Below, piece after piece: positions 32,545 to 40,912 of a stretch of DNA of 64,000 nt. This DNA comes from Anaerolineaceae bacterium. Lineage in GTDB: Bacteria; Chloroflexota; Anaerolineae; Aggregatilineales; Phototrophicaceae. The notes under the pieces are model-generated. The model made no database searches and was not told where the DNA came from. It worked only from the letters and a program-made list of their open reading frames with translations. The stretch covers positions 1-64,000 of the forward strand of contig JAPOVC010000009.1 of assembly GCA_026708325.1 (NCBI GenBank), in the 5' to 3' direction. A program made the translations under genes and the position numbers. Position 1 is the stretch's first letter, and each line of letters opens with the position of its first letter.

Positions 32545-33357
32545 ATGCGCGACGTGGCGTTCTGGCCCAAAAAGTTTCTTGACGAGGTGGAAGGCGCGCG
32601 CGTGACGCAGGGCGCGTTGCTGCACGCCCTTGGCGGCCCCAGCTTCGCTTACCGCACGGCAGAAGTGCTGGCCTGGATCGACCCCTATTTCTACGGCACG
32701 CCCGATGACTCGGTGCCCGATGCCTACCGCGCCGTGCCGATCTCCATCAAACCCGACGAGGTCGGCGCCGGCGACATCATCTTCTCGACGCACGACCACG
32801 TCGACCATTGCCACGAGGGTTCGCTGCTGCCGATGCTGGCCAACACGGAGGCCTTCTGCATCGCGCCGGCCTCCTCGGCCCGGCTGATGCGCGGCTTTGG
32901 CATCCCCGACGAGCGTATTCGCGAGGTCAAGCCCGGCGACAGCATCAGCCATCGCGACCTGACGGTCCGCGTCTACCCCTCCTACGACCCCAACGAGCCC
33001 CTGGCCGTCTCCTATATTCTGGACAGCGGCGGGACGACCTTCTTCGTCTCCGGCGATACTTCCGACGGGCCGGCGCTGGCGGAGGTCGGCGAGCGCGAGG
33101 CGCCCGACTACGCCCTGCTGGCCTTCGGCCGCACCTGGTACATGGACGAGGCGGAGATGCTGCGGGTGGCGTCGATCCTGCGTCCCGGCACGCTGCTGCC
33201 CTTCCACTGGGAGTTCTGGCGCAACCACACCGGCGACATCGTCAAATTCTTCGAGTTGTATTTCAGTCAAAAGCCGGATTTCGACGTGAAAATCCTGAGC
33301 ATCGGCGACTCGCTGCACATGGGCGGCCGAGCCCCGGATGAGGGGAGCAGAAGATGA
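32545..33357 (+). CDS. MBL-fold metallohydrolase (UlaG / L-ascorbate-6-phosphate lactonase-like)
   Basis: 270 residues. The metallo-beta-lactamase metal motif HDHVDH lies at residues 83-88. Further metal ligands are D in VSGDTSDG and H in LPFHWEFW. The UlaG-like family acts on lactones or cyclic phosphodiesters. ATG 32545 has AAAGGGA eight bases before; an upstream in-frame ATG lacks one. It is the first gene of the long plus-strand catabolic run and overlaps the next gene by 4 bp. Confidence 0.85.
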   Translation: MRDVAFWPKKFLDEVEGARVTQGALLHALGGPSFAYRTAEVLAWIDPYFYGTPDDSVPDAYRAVPISIKPDEVGAGDIIFSTHDHVDHCHEGSLLPMLANTEAFCIAPASSARLMRGFGIPDERIREVKPGDSISHRDLTVRVYPSYDPNEPLAVSYILDSGGTTFFVSGDTSDGPALAEVGEREAPDYALLAFGRTWYMDEAEMLRVASILRPGTLLPFHWEFWRNHTGDIVKFFELYFSQKPDFDVKILSIGDSLHMGGRAPDEGSRR

Positions 33358-33860
33358 CTGTCACTATCGACCACGTGGCGCTGATGGTCAGCGACCTCGA
33401 GCGCTCACGCGAATTCTATTGCGACCTGCTGGGCCTGGAGGTCGTTTCGCCGGAAGAACACAACGACGGCCCCATCTCCGAGATGGTGGCCATGGAGCGC
33501 GTGCACATGCGCGAATACCGCCTGCGCGCGCCCGGCGGCGTCAACGGCCACACGCGCAGCGCCGAACAGGGCTTCACCTTCGACCTGATTCAGTGGATTC
33601 ACCCCGAGAGCCCGAGTGGCCGGGTCCCGATTCACCACGTGCCGAGCGCGCACATCTGCTTCGGCGTGGAGAACGTGCCGGCGACCTACGAGAAGCTGCG
33701 CGCGGCGGGCGTCGAGATCGTCTCGCCGCCGGTGCGCTTCGAGGGTGAGGGCGAGTGGCACGTGCTCTTCTTCTACGATCCGGACGGCAATCTGCTGGAG
33801 TTGAACGAGATCGGCACGGGGCAGCAGGTGCCGCATGACTTCGACTGGACGGAGGATTGA
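33354..33860 (+). CDS. VOC family protein (glyoxalase/dioxygenase fold)
   Basis: 168 residues with two beta-alpha-beta-beta-beta repeats. Metal ligands are seen as H in IDHVALMV, H in SAHICFGVENV and E in DPDGNLLELNEIG. These enzymes are lactoylglutathione lyases, extradiol dioxygenases or epimerases, and the exact activity cannot be told. Coupled by 4-bp overlaps to the MBL gene before it and RmuC after it. Confidence 0.88.
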   Translation: MTVTIDHVALMVSDLERSREFYCDLLGLEVVSPEEHNDGPISEMVAMERVHMREYRLRAPGGVNGHTRSAEQGFTFDLIQWIHPESPSGRVPIHHVPSAHICFGVENVPATYEKLRAAGVEIVSPPVRFEGEGEWHVLFFYDPDGNLLELNEIGTGQQVPHDFDWTED

Positions 33861-35377
33861 TGAACGGGCTGGAGCAGTTTATGCAGGACCCCGGCACCAT
33901 GGTGCTGGTGTTGATCGCCGGCGCGGTGGGCGCCATGCTGGTCCTGTTTGTGGCGCTGTTTCTGATCCGCGGCCGCGACCGCGAGTTGCGGGCCCTGCGC
34001 GTCGACCACAGCCTGGAGCGCGACCGCCGTTCGCGCCTGGAGGTGGAAAAGGAGACCCTCGACAGGCAGGTGATCGAGGCCCGCGCCGAAATGGAGCGGG
34101 TTTTCAATTCCAACGAGGAGTCGCAGGAGCTGCTGAACGAGACGCGCAACCAGGCCACGCGCCTGGAGGCCGAACGCAACGCCCTCGACTCGCGCCTGGG
34201 CGAGGCGCAACGCGAACGCGACGTCCGCGAGCGGGAACGCGACGCGCTGCGCACGCAACTGGAGAAAGCGCAAAACAAGGTCACGGAACTGGAGACCCAG
34301 GTGCAGCATGGCGAGCATCTGCGGCAGCAACTGGAAAGCGCCGAGCAACGCTTCAGGGAGGCCTTCGATTCCCTCTCCGGCAAGGCGCTGGAGCAGAATC
34401 GCGAGCAACTGCTGGCCGACCTGCGGCGCGAAAACAGCAACGCGCAGCAGGCCGTGGATGGCCTCGTCAAGCCCGTCCACGAGTCGCTGGAGCGTTTGCA
34501 GCAGTCGCAGACCAGCCTTGATACGCGCATCAGTGACCTGCGCCAGAACTCGAGCGACCTTGAGGACCAGACGCGGCGCCTGGTGAACGCCCTGCGCCGG
34601 CCGGAACAGCGCGGCCGCTGGGGCGAATTGCAGTTGCGGCGTTGCGTCGAGTTGGCGGGCATGCAGCATCACGTCGATTACTTCGAGCAGGAAGCTGTGC
34701 CCGGTGGCGGCCAGCGACCGGACATGATCGTGCACCTGCCCAACAATCGCATCATCGTCGTCGATGCCAAGACGCCCATGGACGCCTACATCTCCGCCTG
34801 GGAGACGCAGAACGAGGAAGAGCGCAGCGCCTTTTTGCAGCAGCATGCCGACCAGGTGCGGCGCAATCTCGACCAGCTTTCGCAGCGGCGCTACCAGGAC
34901 AGTTTCGAGGAAAGTCCGGACTTCGTGGTCATGTTCCTGCCGGGCGAGGTGTTTTACAGCGCCGCGCTGGAGCAGCACCCCGCGCTCTTCGAGCACGGCA
35001 TGGAGAGTCGCGTGCTGATCGCCACGCCGACCATCCTGATCGCCCTGCTGCGCTCGGTGCACATGGGCTGGCGCGAGGCCGAACTGGCGCGCGAGGCCGA
35101 GGAAATCGGCCGCCAGGGCCAGGAGCTTTACCGTCGCGCCGGCACACTTGTGGACGGCCTGGCGGGCATCCGCAAGGGGCTGGACAACAGCGTACGGGCC
35201 TACAACAAGGCGGTGGGCTCGCTCAACAGTCGCTTCATTCCGCAGGTGCAGCGCTTCCGCGACCTGCATTCCATCAGCGGCGAGGAGGTGCCGGAGCTGG
35301 AATCGCTCCCCACCGATTTGCGCCGGCCGCGCAAGCTGTCGCTGAAATCCGGGGCGGAAGGCCCCGACAACAGGTAA
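33857..35377 (+). CDS. rmuC: DNA recombination protein RmuC
   Basis: 506 residues. An N-terminal membrane helix (MVLVLIAGAVGAMLVLFVALFLI) precedes a coiled coil from about residue 35 to 225. The RmuC nuclease-like domain then shows GRWGELQLRR and RPDMIVHLPNNRIIVVDAK (PD-(D/E)xK-type acidic residues), followed by a helical C-terminus. RmuC limits DNA inversions between inverted repeats and is suggested to be a nuclease. Its position inside a metabolic operon, with a 4-bp overlap to a VOC gene, is unusual. Confidence 0.93.
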   Translation: MMNGLEQFMQDPGTMVLVLIAGAVGAMLVLFVALFLIRGRDRELRALRVDHSLERDRRSRLEVEKETLDRQVIEARAEMERVFNSNEESQELLNETRNQATRLEAERNALDSRLGEAQRERDVRERERDALRTQLEKAQNKVTELETQVQHGEHLRQQLESAEQRFREAFDSLSGKALEQNREQLLADLRRENSNAQQAVDGLVKPVHESLERLQQSQTSLDTRISDLRQNSSDLEDQTRRLVNALRRPEQRGRWGELQLRRCVELAGMQHHVDYFEQEAVPGGGQRPDMIVHLPNNRIIVVDAKTPMDAYISAWETQNEEERSAFLQQHADQVRRNLDQLSQRRYQDSFEESPDFVVMFLPGEVFYSAALEQHPALFEHGMESRVLIATPTILIALLRSVHMGWREAELAREAEEIGRQGQELYRRAGTLVDGLAGIRKGLDNSVRAYNKAVGSLNSRFIPQVQRFRDLHSISGEEVPELESLPTDLRRPRKLSLKSGAEGPDNR

Positions 35378-35397
35378 CAGGACCAGGGGAGGCATCC

Positions 35398-35877
35398 ATG
35401 GGCGCAGTCACCATTCTGGATCACGTATCGGTCACGGTCAGCGACATGGAGCGCTCGCTGGACTTCTACTGCGGCCTGCTGGGCCTGGAGGAAGTCGAGC
35501 GGCACCGTCTGGAGGGCGACACCATCTCGCGGATGGCGGGCAAGCCGGAGGTCGTCATGGAGGTGGTGCGGGTGAAGGCGCCCGGGTCGCCGAAGGTGCT
35601 GCTGGACCTGCAGCAGTACGTGGTGCCCGACGGCAGGGTCTCCGACGCGCAGCTGGGCGACGCGGCGCACTCCCACATCTGCTTCGGCGTGCCGGACGTG
35701 TGGGGCACCTACCGCGACTGGCTGGCAAGGGGCGTCGACTTCGTCTCGGAGCCGGTCACCTTTGATCTGGGCTGGGGCGTGGTGCACGTGGTCTTCTTCA
35801 AGGACCCGGACGGCTTCGTGCTGGAATTGATGCAGGACCCCATCGAGTTGAAGGAAGGCGCGGAGATGCCGGGATGA
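35398..35877 (+). CDS. VOC family protein (glyoxalase/dioxygenase fold), second
   Basis: 159 residues: LDHVSVTVSDMERSLDFYCGLLGL at the start, H in HSHICFGVPDV and E in KDPDGFVLELMQ. ATG 35398 follows AGGGGAGGCATCC. It is similar in design to the VOC gene at 33354 and probably arose by old duplication. It overlaps the SDR that follows by 4 bp. Confidence 0.9.
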   Translation: MGAVTILDHVSVTVSDMERSLDFYCGLLGLEEVERHRLEGDTISRMAGKPEVVMEVVRVKAPGSPKVLLDLQQYVVPDGRVSDAQLGDAAHSHICFGVPDVWGTYRDWLARGVDFVSEPVTFDLGWGVVHVVFFKDPDGFVLELMQDPIELKEGAEMPG

Positions 35878-36680
35878 GCGGCGCCCTGCGTTACGGGCTG
35901 GAGGGCCAGGCGGCCATCGTCACCGGCGCGGGCCGGGGCATCGGCCGCAGTATCGCGCTGCGCCTGGCGCGCGAGGGCGTGGGCGTGACGGTGGCCGACA
36001 TCGACGGGGGCAATGCCGCCGCTGTCGCGCTGGAGATCGAGGCGGCGGGCGGCGCGGCCCTGGCGCAGCGGACGGACGTGACGCAGCGCGACCAGGTCGA
36101 GGCGATGGTGGCCGCGACAGTCGGGCGTTTTGGCCGGCTGGACATTCTGGTCAACAACGCCGGCATCGGCATCATTCAGCCGCTGCTGGAGACGGACGAG
36201 GCCAGCTGGCAGGCGCAGATGGACGTCAACGCGAAGGGCACGCTGCTCTGTACGCAGGCGGCGGCGCGCCACATGATCGCGCAGGGCAGGGGCGGCCGCG
36301 TCATCAACAACGCCTCCGGCGCGGGCAAGATCGCGCCGGGCGCGGCCACGCCGCTGGGCGCCTACGCCGCCAGCAAACACGCGGTGGTCGGCCTGACGCG
36401 GCAGTTTGGCGCCGAACTGGCGCGGCACCAGATTCTGGTCAACTGTCTCTGCGCCGGCATTGTCGATACCGAGATGTGGGCCCTGATCGATCGTGAGATC
36501 GCGGCGCTGGAGGGCGCCGAGGTCGGCTCGGTGATGCAACGGGCGGTGGACAGCATTCCGCTCGGGCGCGTGCAGCAGCCGGAGGACGTGGCCAACATGG
36601 TCGCCTTCCTGGCCTCGGACGACGCGTCCTACAGCACCGGCCAGTCCTTCAACGTGAGTGGCGGGATGTTGCCCTACTAG
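35874..36680 (+). CDS. SDR family oxidoreductase
   Basis: 268 residues: TGAGRGIG, VNNAG, NNASGAG, YAASKHA (Y-x3-K), TGQSFNVSGG at the end. D in VTVADIDGG suggests NAD. A loop with MWALIDREIAALEGAEVGSVM forms the likely substrate cap. Its start overlaps the VOC gene stop by 4 bp, and the E1beta gene begins 25 bp after its stop. It probably oxidises an alcohol intermediate of the same pathway. Confidence 0.92.
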   Translation: MSGALRYGLEGQAAIVTGAGRGIGRSIALRLAREGVGVTVADIDGGNAAAVALEIEAAGGAALAQRTDVTQRDQVEAMVAATVGRFGRLDILVNNAGIGIIQPLLETDEASWQAQMDVNAKGTLLCTQAAARHMIAQGRGGRVINNASGAGKIAPGAATPLGAYAASKHAVVGLTRQFGAELARHQILVNCLCAGIVDTEMWALIDREIAALEGAEVGSVMQRAVDSIPLGRVQQPEDVANMVAFLASDDASYSTGQSFNVSGGMLPY

Positions 36681-36705
36681 TCCGGCGGGACACGGGAGGC
36701 GAAGC

Positions 36706-37710
36706 ATGATGGCTGACAACGGGACGCGCGAGATCACCTTCGCCCAGGCGATTAACGAGGCGCTGCATGAGGAAATGCGGCGCGACGGGGACATCCTGGT
36801 CGTGGGCGAGGACGTGGGTCGCGCCGGCGGCGTCTACAAGATCACCCAGGGCCTCTACGACGCCTTCGGTGAGGAGCGCGTGCTGGACAGCCCCATCTCG
36901 GAGGCCGGCATCACCGGCCTGGGGGTGGGCGCGGCCCTGAGCGGGCAGCGGCCGGTGGTCGAGATCATGTTCGGCGACTTCACGGCGCTGGTGATGGACC
37001 AGGTCGTGAACCAGGCGGCCAAGATCCATTACATGTCGGGCGGCAAGTGGCGCGTGCCGATGGTGCTGCGCACGACGATGGGCGCGGGTCGGCGCGCCGC
37101 GGCGCAGCACTCCCAGAGTCTGCACGCCTGGTACTGCCACATCCCCGGCCTGAAGGTCGTGCTGCCCTCTTCGCCGCACGATGCCAAGGGCCTGCTGAAA
37201 TCCGCCATTCGCGACGACAGCCCGGTCATCTTCTTCGAGGACAAGATGATGTACCGCGAGAGCGGCCCCGTGCCCGCGGGCGAGTACTGCATCCCGCTGG
37301 GCGAGGCGCAGGTGTGCCGTGAGGGCGAGGACATCACCCTGATCGCCACCTCCAGCATGGTCGGCCTGGCGCTGCAGGCGGCGGAAGAACTGGCCGCCGA
37401 AGGCATCAGCGCGGAGGTCATCGACCCGCGCACGCTGGCCCCGCTGGACGAGGAGACCCTGGTGGAATCGGCGCGCAAGACCTCGCGCTGCATCGTGATC
37501 GACGAGGGCTACCGCCGCTTTGGCGCCACGGCCGAACTGGCCTCGCTGGTGGCCGAGCGGGCCTTCTACTGGCTGGACGCCCCGGTGCAGCGTATCGGCG
37601 CCATGGACGTGCCGGTGCCCTTCAGCCCCTCGCTGGAGGACCTGACCATCCCCGATGTGGCGACTGTGGTGACGCGCGCGCGCGACCTGGTGCGCGGCGA
37701 GGCGGGCTGA
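36706..37710 (+). CDS. 2-oxoacid dehydrogenase E1 component, beta subunit
   Basis: 334 residues. ITFAQAINEALHEEMRRD and VVGEDVGRAGGVYKITQGL form the family-specific N-terminus. Then come FGDFTALVMDQ, the HSQSLHAWYCHIPGLKVVLPSSP block, and the C-terminal EVIDPRTLAPLDEETL. It combines with the E1alpha product (44857-45840) to form the thiamine-diphosphate enzyme that decarboxylates a 2-oxo acid, as in pyruvate, acetoin or branched-chain dehydrogenases. CGGGAGGCGAAGC precedes ATG 36706, with a second ATG next to it. Confidence 0.93.
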   Translation: MMADNGTREITFAQAINEALHEEMRRDGDILVVGEDVGRAGGVYKITQGLYDAFGEERVLDSPISEAGITGLGVGAALSGQRPVVEIMFGDFTALVMDQVVNQAAKIHYMSGGKWRVPMVLRTTMGAGRRAAAQHSQSLHAWYCHIPGLKVVLPSSPHDAKGLLKSAIRDDSPVIFFEDKMMYRESGPVPAGEYCIPLGEAQVCREGEDITLIATSSMVGLALQAAEELAAEGISAEVIDPRTLAPLDEETLVESARKTSRCIVIDEGYRRFGATAELASLVAERAFYWLDAPVQRIGAMDVPVPFSPSLEDLTIPDVATVVTRARDLVRGEAG

Positions 37711-37714
37711 AGCC

Positions 37715-39208
37715 ATGTACCGCGTGGTGATGCCGGCGCTGGAGATGGCCCAGGAGACGGGCACCCTGCTGCGCTGGCTGAAGCAGGAGGGCGAGCCGGT
37801 GCAGCGCGGTGAGCCCCTGATGGAGATCGAGACCGACAAGGTCACGCTTGAGATTGAGGCCGGCGGCAGCGGCGTGCTGGCGCAGGTCAGCGCCGCGCCG
37901 GGCGACGTGGTGCCGGTGGGCCAGGTGATCGCCCTCTTGCTGGCCGAGGGCGAGGCGGCCCCGGGCTTCGGCCCGGCATCGCCTGCGGCCCTCACCCCAA
38001 ACCCTGTCCCGTCCCGGGGGACGGGAGCCCTTCCCGCAGGGAGAGGGGCTCCAGGCGACAGGGGCGGGCGTGAGGACTCTCGCGCACAGCCGCGAAGCGG
38101 GCGCCATGGGGCAGCCCGCTCGCTGGCGGCCAGCCCGCTGGCGCGGCGTCTGGCGGCGGAACACGGCGTGGACCTGCGTCACGTCCGGGCGGCCTCGGGG
38201 CGCATCAGCAAAAGCGACGTGGAGGCCTGGCTGGAGCGCCGCCCGGAGGAGGCCACCCCCACTCCAGCGCCCCTTTCCGGTCCCACCCCTGGCGGGAGCC
38301 CTTCAGGGAGCGGGGCTTTGGGACGGGATGCGATACCGGCGTCGCCGCTGGCGCGCCGCATGGCAGCGGAACGCGGCCTCGACCTCGCCGCCCTGGAGGG
38401 CAGCGGGCCGGAGGGCGCCGTGCTGGCCGCTGACGTAGAGGCGGCCGCGAGGGAAGCCGCAGCGGCCAGCGCCGCGGAGACGATCGTCGCGGCGGCGGAG
38501 CCGACGGTCGCCCATGACCTGCGGCGCGTCGTGCCGCTGACGGGCATGCGCGGCGCCATCGCGGCGCGCACGCAGGCCAGCGCTCAGGCCGCCCCGCACA
38601 TTTCCCTGACGCTCGGCGCCGACATGCGCGCGGCGCTGCTCCTGCAACAGCAACTGTCCTCGGCGGTGGAGTCTGCCAGCGGTCACAAACTGACGCTGAC
38701 GGCCGTGCTGGCGCGGGTGGTGGCGGAGACGCTGGGCTCGCATCCCCGGCTGAACGCGCAGCTGCTGGACGATGGCATTCACGAGTTGCGGGCGGTGAAT
38801 CTGGGCGTGGCGGTGGCGCTGGACGACGGCCTGCTGGTGCCGGTCATCCGCGATTGCGAAAACCTGGGCCTGGCGGAACTGCAGGCCAGGTTGCAGGAGC
38901 TGGCGCAGCGCGCGCGGGCGCGGCAACTGGCGTCGTCCGAGATGAGCGGCGGCAGTTTTACCCTGAGCAACCTGGGCATGTATGGCATCGAGCACTTCAC
39001 CGCCATCATCAACCCGCCGGAAGTGGCCATCCTCTCCGTCGGCGCCGTGCAGGAATGTGTGGTGGCCGACGCGGGTCAGGTGGCCGTGCGGCCGATGTTG
39101 CAACTGACGATTAGCGTCGATCATCGCGCGGTGGACGGCGCCGTGGCGGCGGCCTTTCTGCACGATGTGAAACAACTGCTGGAAGACCCCTGGTCGCTGC
39201 TGGTCTGA
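37715..39208 (+). CDS. Dihydrolipoamide acyltransferase E2, with two subunit-binding domains and repeat-derived linkers
   Basis: 497 residues. The lipoyl domain occupies 1-80, with K42 in EIETDKVTLE. Linker 1 (about 92-112, ALTPNPVPSRGTGALPAGRG) is an R1 repeat read in frame. The first peripheral subunit-binding domain is near 138-173 (ASPLARRLAAEHGVDL). Linker 2 (about 185-205) derives from a degenerate R1. A second binding domain follows at 208-245 (ASPLARRMAAERGLDL). The catalytic domain ends with the HRAVDG active site. It transfers the acyl group from E1 to CoA. No E3 gene is nearby. Confidence 0.93.
   Translation: MYRVVMPALEMAQETGTLLRWLKQEGEPVQRGEPLMEIETDKVTLEIEAGGSGVLAQVSAAPGDVVPVGQVIALLLAEGEAAPGFGPASPAALTPNPVPSRGTGALPAGRGAPGDRGGREDSRAQPRSGRHGAARSLAASPLARRLAAEHGVDLRHVRAASGRISKSDVEAWLERRPEEATPTPAPLSGPTPGGSPSGSGALGRDAIPASPLARRMAAERGLDLAALEGSGPEGAVLAADVEAAAREAAAASAAETIVAAAEPTVAHDLRRVVPLTGMRGAIAARTQASAQAAPHISLTLGADMRAALLLQQQLSSAVESASGHKLTLTAVLARVVAETLGSHPRLNAQLLDDGIHELRAVNLGVAVALDDGLLVPVIRDCENLGLAELQARLQELAQRARARQLASSEMSGGSFTLSNLGMYGIEHFTAIINPPEVAILSVGAVQECVVADAGQVAVRPMLQLTISVDHRAVDGAVAAAFLHDVKQLLEDPWSLLV
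37988..38050. repeat. R1 repeat in frame inside the E2 gene
   Basis: CCCTCACCCCAAACCC, GTCCCGGGGGACGGGAGC and CTTCCCGCAGGGAGAGGGG follow the same order as intergenic R1. The frame matches the R1 at 25.9-26.0 kb read on the minus strand (ALTPNPFPSWGTGALPSGRG). Confidence 0.85.
38267..38328. repeat. Degenerate R1 repeat inside the E2 gene
   Basis: GCGCCCCTTTCC, GGCGGGAGCCCTTCAGGGAG and CGGGGCTTTGGGACGGG resemble R1 with deletions. It encodes the second Pro/Gly/Ser linker between the two subunit-binding domains. Confidence 0.6.
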
Positions 39209-39288
39209 GCCGGCGCAGGGGGAAAGGAGCCTGCCTGAAGACAAAAACGCACTGCCGTCACAAATCCATCAATAACTGGAGAGAAAAC

Positions 39289-40836
39289 ATGTTGCAGAGA
39301 AAGATCTTGCTGATTATCAGTCTGCTGCTTCTGCTGCTGCCGGCAACGGCGCTGCAGGCCCAGGACGACACGGTCGTCATCGCCGTCGGCATCGAGCCGG
39401 TCAGCATGGACGTCTGGCGCGGCTTCGCCGAGACGGGCGGCCCCGGCTTCCTGAACGCCGTGGAGCAACTGGTCACGCGCGATTTTGCGTCTGGCGAAAT
39501 GGTGCCCCTGCTGGCGACCGCCTGGGAGTGGATTGACGACCGCACCATCCAGTTCACGCTGCGCGAAGGCGTGAGCTTCCACGACGGTTCCTACTTCAAC
39601 GCCGCGGCGGCGGCGGCCAGCATCAACCACACCTTCGACCCCGAGAACGCCTTCGACCTGCTGGATTTCGTTGGCTCGATGAGCGCCGAGGCCGTGGGCG
39701 ACTACACGCTCAACGTTTCGACGCCGGAGCCGGACCCGATCCTGCTGAACAAGATGTACTTCGTGCCGATCGGCTCGGCGCAGCAGCTGATGGACGATCC
39801 GGACTCCTACCACACCAACCTGATCGGCACCGGCCCCTACCGCTTCGTCGAGTGGAGCAGCGGCGAGTCGATCACCTACGAAGCCAACCCCGACTGGTGG
39901 GGCCATGGCATGATGGACGAGGCCGGCGGCGAAGTCTCCTTCCAGCGGGCGGTCTACCGCTTCCTGCCGGAAGACCAGGTGCGCACGGCGGCGGTGCAGG
40001 CCGGTGAGGCCCACATCGCGCAGTACATCACGCCGGAGCAGTGCGCCGAGGTCTCCATGAGCGACAGTGCGCGCTGCGAGTCGGCCGCCAGCGTGGAGAC
40101 GATCTTCATCCGCATGGACACCAACAGCCCGATGCTGGGTGACGTGCGTGTGCGTCGCGCCCTGCAGCTGGGGATCGACAAGGACCTGATCATCGAGACG
40201 ATTCTGGGCGGCACGGCCACGGCCACCGGCCAGATCGTCAACGACACGGCCCTGGGCCACAACCCGGACATCATGCCCTATCCCTATGATCCGGAAGAGG
40301 CGGCGGCCCTGCTGGAAGCCGCGGCGGCCGACGGCGTGCCGGTTGACATGGAGATCACGCTGGGCGCGCGCATCGCGGTGATGCCGGGCATCGACGAGAC
40401 GCTGCAGGCCGTCGCCAGCATGTGGGGCGATCTCGGCCTGAACGTGTCGGTCGAGTTCTTCGATCCGGAGGGCTTCGGCCAGGTGATGCTGGTCAACATC
40501 AAGGACGTGCCCGAGGACCGCAACTTCGTCGCCGTGCACCTGCATGGTCAGGAGCTCCTCGACTATCACATCTCCTACAGGTTCTACTTCTCCTGCGACG
40601 GCATCCTCTCGGTGTACTGCAACGAGGAAGCCGAGGCGCTGTGGAACGCCGCCGAACCGCTGGCGGGCGCCGAGCGCGACGCCACGCTGCAGCAGCTGAA
40701 CCAGGTGGCGCACGACGACGTGGCCTCCGGTTACATCGGCCATCTGGACTTCTCCTACGCGGTGAGCAACGCGCTGGACTGGTCGCTGAAGCTGGACCAC
40801 CGTCTGCAGGCCAAGGAAATGTCGCCGGCGGGCTAG
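39289..40836 (+). CDS. ABC transporter substrate-binding protein, family 5 (dipeptide/nickel type)
   Basis: 515 residues. The signal peptide is LLIISLLLLLLPATALQAQDD. The family-5 signature appears as LLATAWEWIDDRTIQFTLREGVSFHDG and the late TGPYRFVEW, then DVRVRRALQLGIDKDLI. Members bind di- or oligopeptides, nickel chelates, opines or sugars, so the ligand is open. It is the first gene of a complete importer (SBP, two permeases, fused ATPase) placed between the E2 and E1alpha genes. A strong stem-loop follows its stop. Confidence 0.93.
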   Translation: MLQRKILLIISLLLLLLPATALQAQDDTVVIAVGIEPVSMDVWRGFAETGGPGFLNAVEQLVTRDFASGEMVPLLATAWEWIDDRTIQFTLREGVSFHDGSYFNAAAAAASINHTFDPENAFDLLDFVGSMSAEAVGDYTLNVSTPEPDPILLNKMYFVPIGSAQQLMDDPDSYHTNLIGTGPYRFVEWSSGESITYEANPDWWGHGMMDEAGGEVSFQRAVYRFLPEDQVRTAAVQAGEAHIAQYITPEQCAEVSMSDSARCESAASVETIFIRMDTNSPMLGDVRVRRALQLGIDKDLIIETILGGTATATGQIVNDTALGHNPDIMPYPYDPEEAAALLEAAAADGVPVDMEITLGARIAVMPGIDETLQAVASMWGDLGLNVSVEFFDPEGFGQVMLVNIKDVPEDRNFVAVHLHGQELLDYHISYRFYFSCDGILSVYCNEEAEALWNAAEPLAGAERDATLQQLNQVAHDDVASGYIGHLDFSYAVSNALDWSLKLDHRLQAKEMSPAG

Positions 40837-40863
40837 CAGACGCCGCTGACGACGGACACCCGC

Positions 40864-40895
40864 GCGGCCCCTGGTTGACCCTGACCAGGGGCCGC
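40864..40895 (+). promoter_or_regulatory. Stem-loop between binding-protein and permease genes
   Basis: GCGGCCCCTGGT and ACCAGGGGCCGC form a perfect 12-bp stem around an 8-base loop, with no T-run. It is probably an mRNA-stabilising element that keeps binding-protein message above permease message. Confidence 0.65.
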
Positions 40896-40912
40896 CACAC
40901 AGGAATTCCGCC

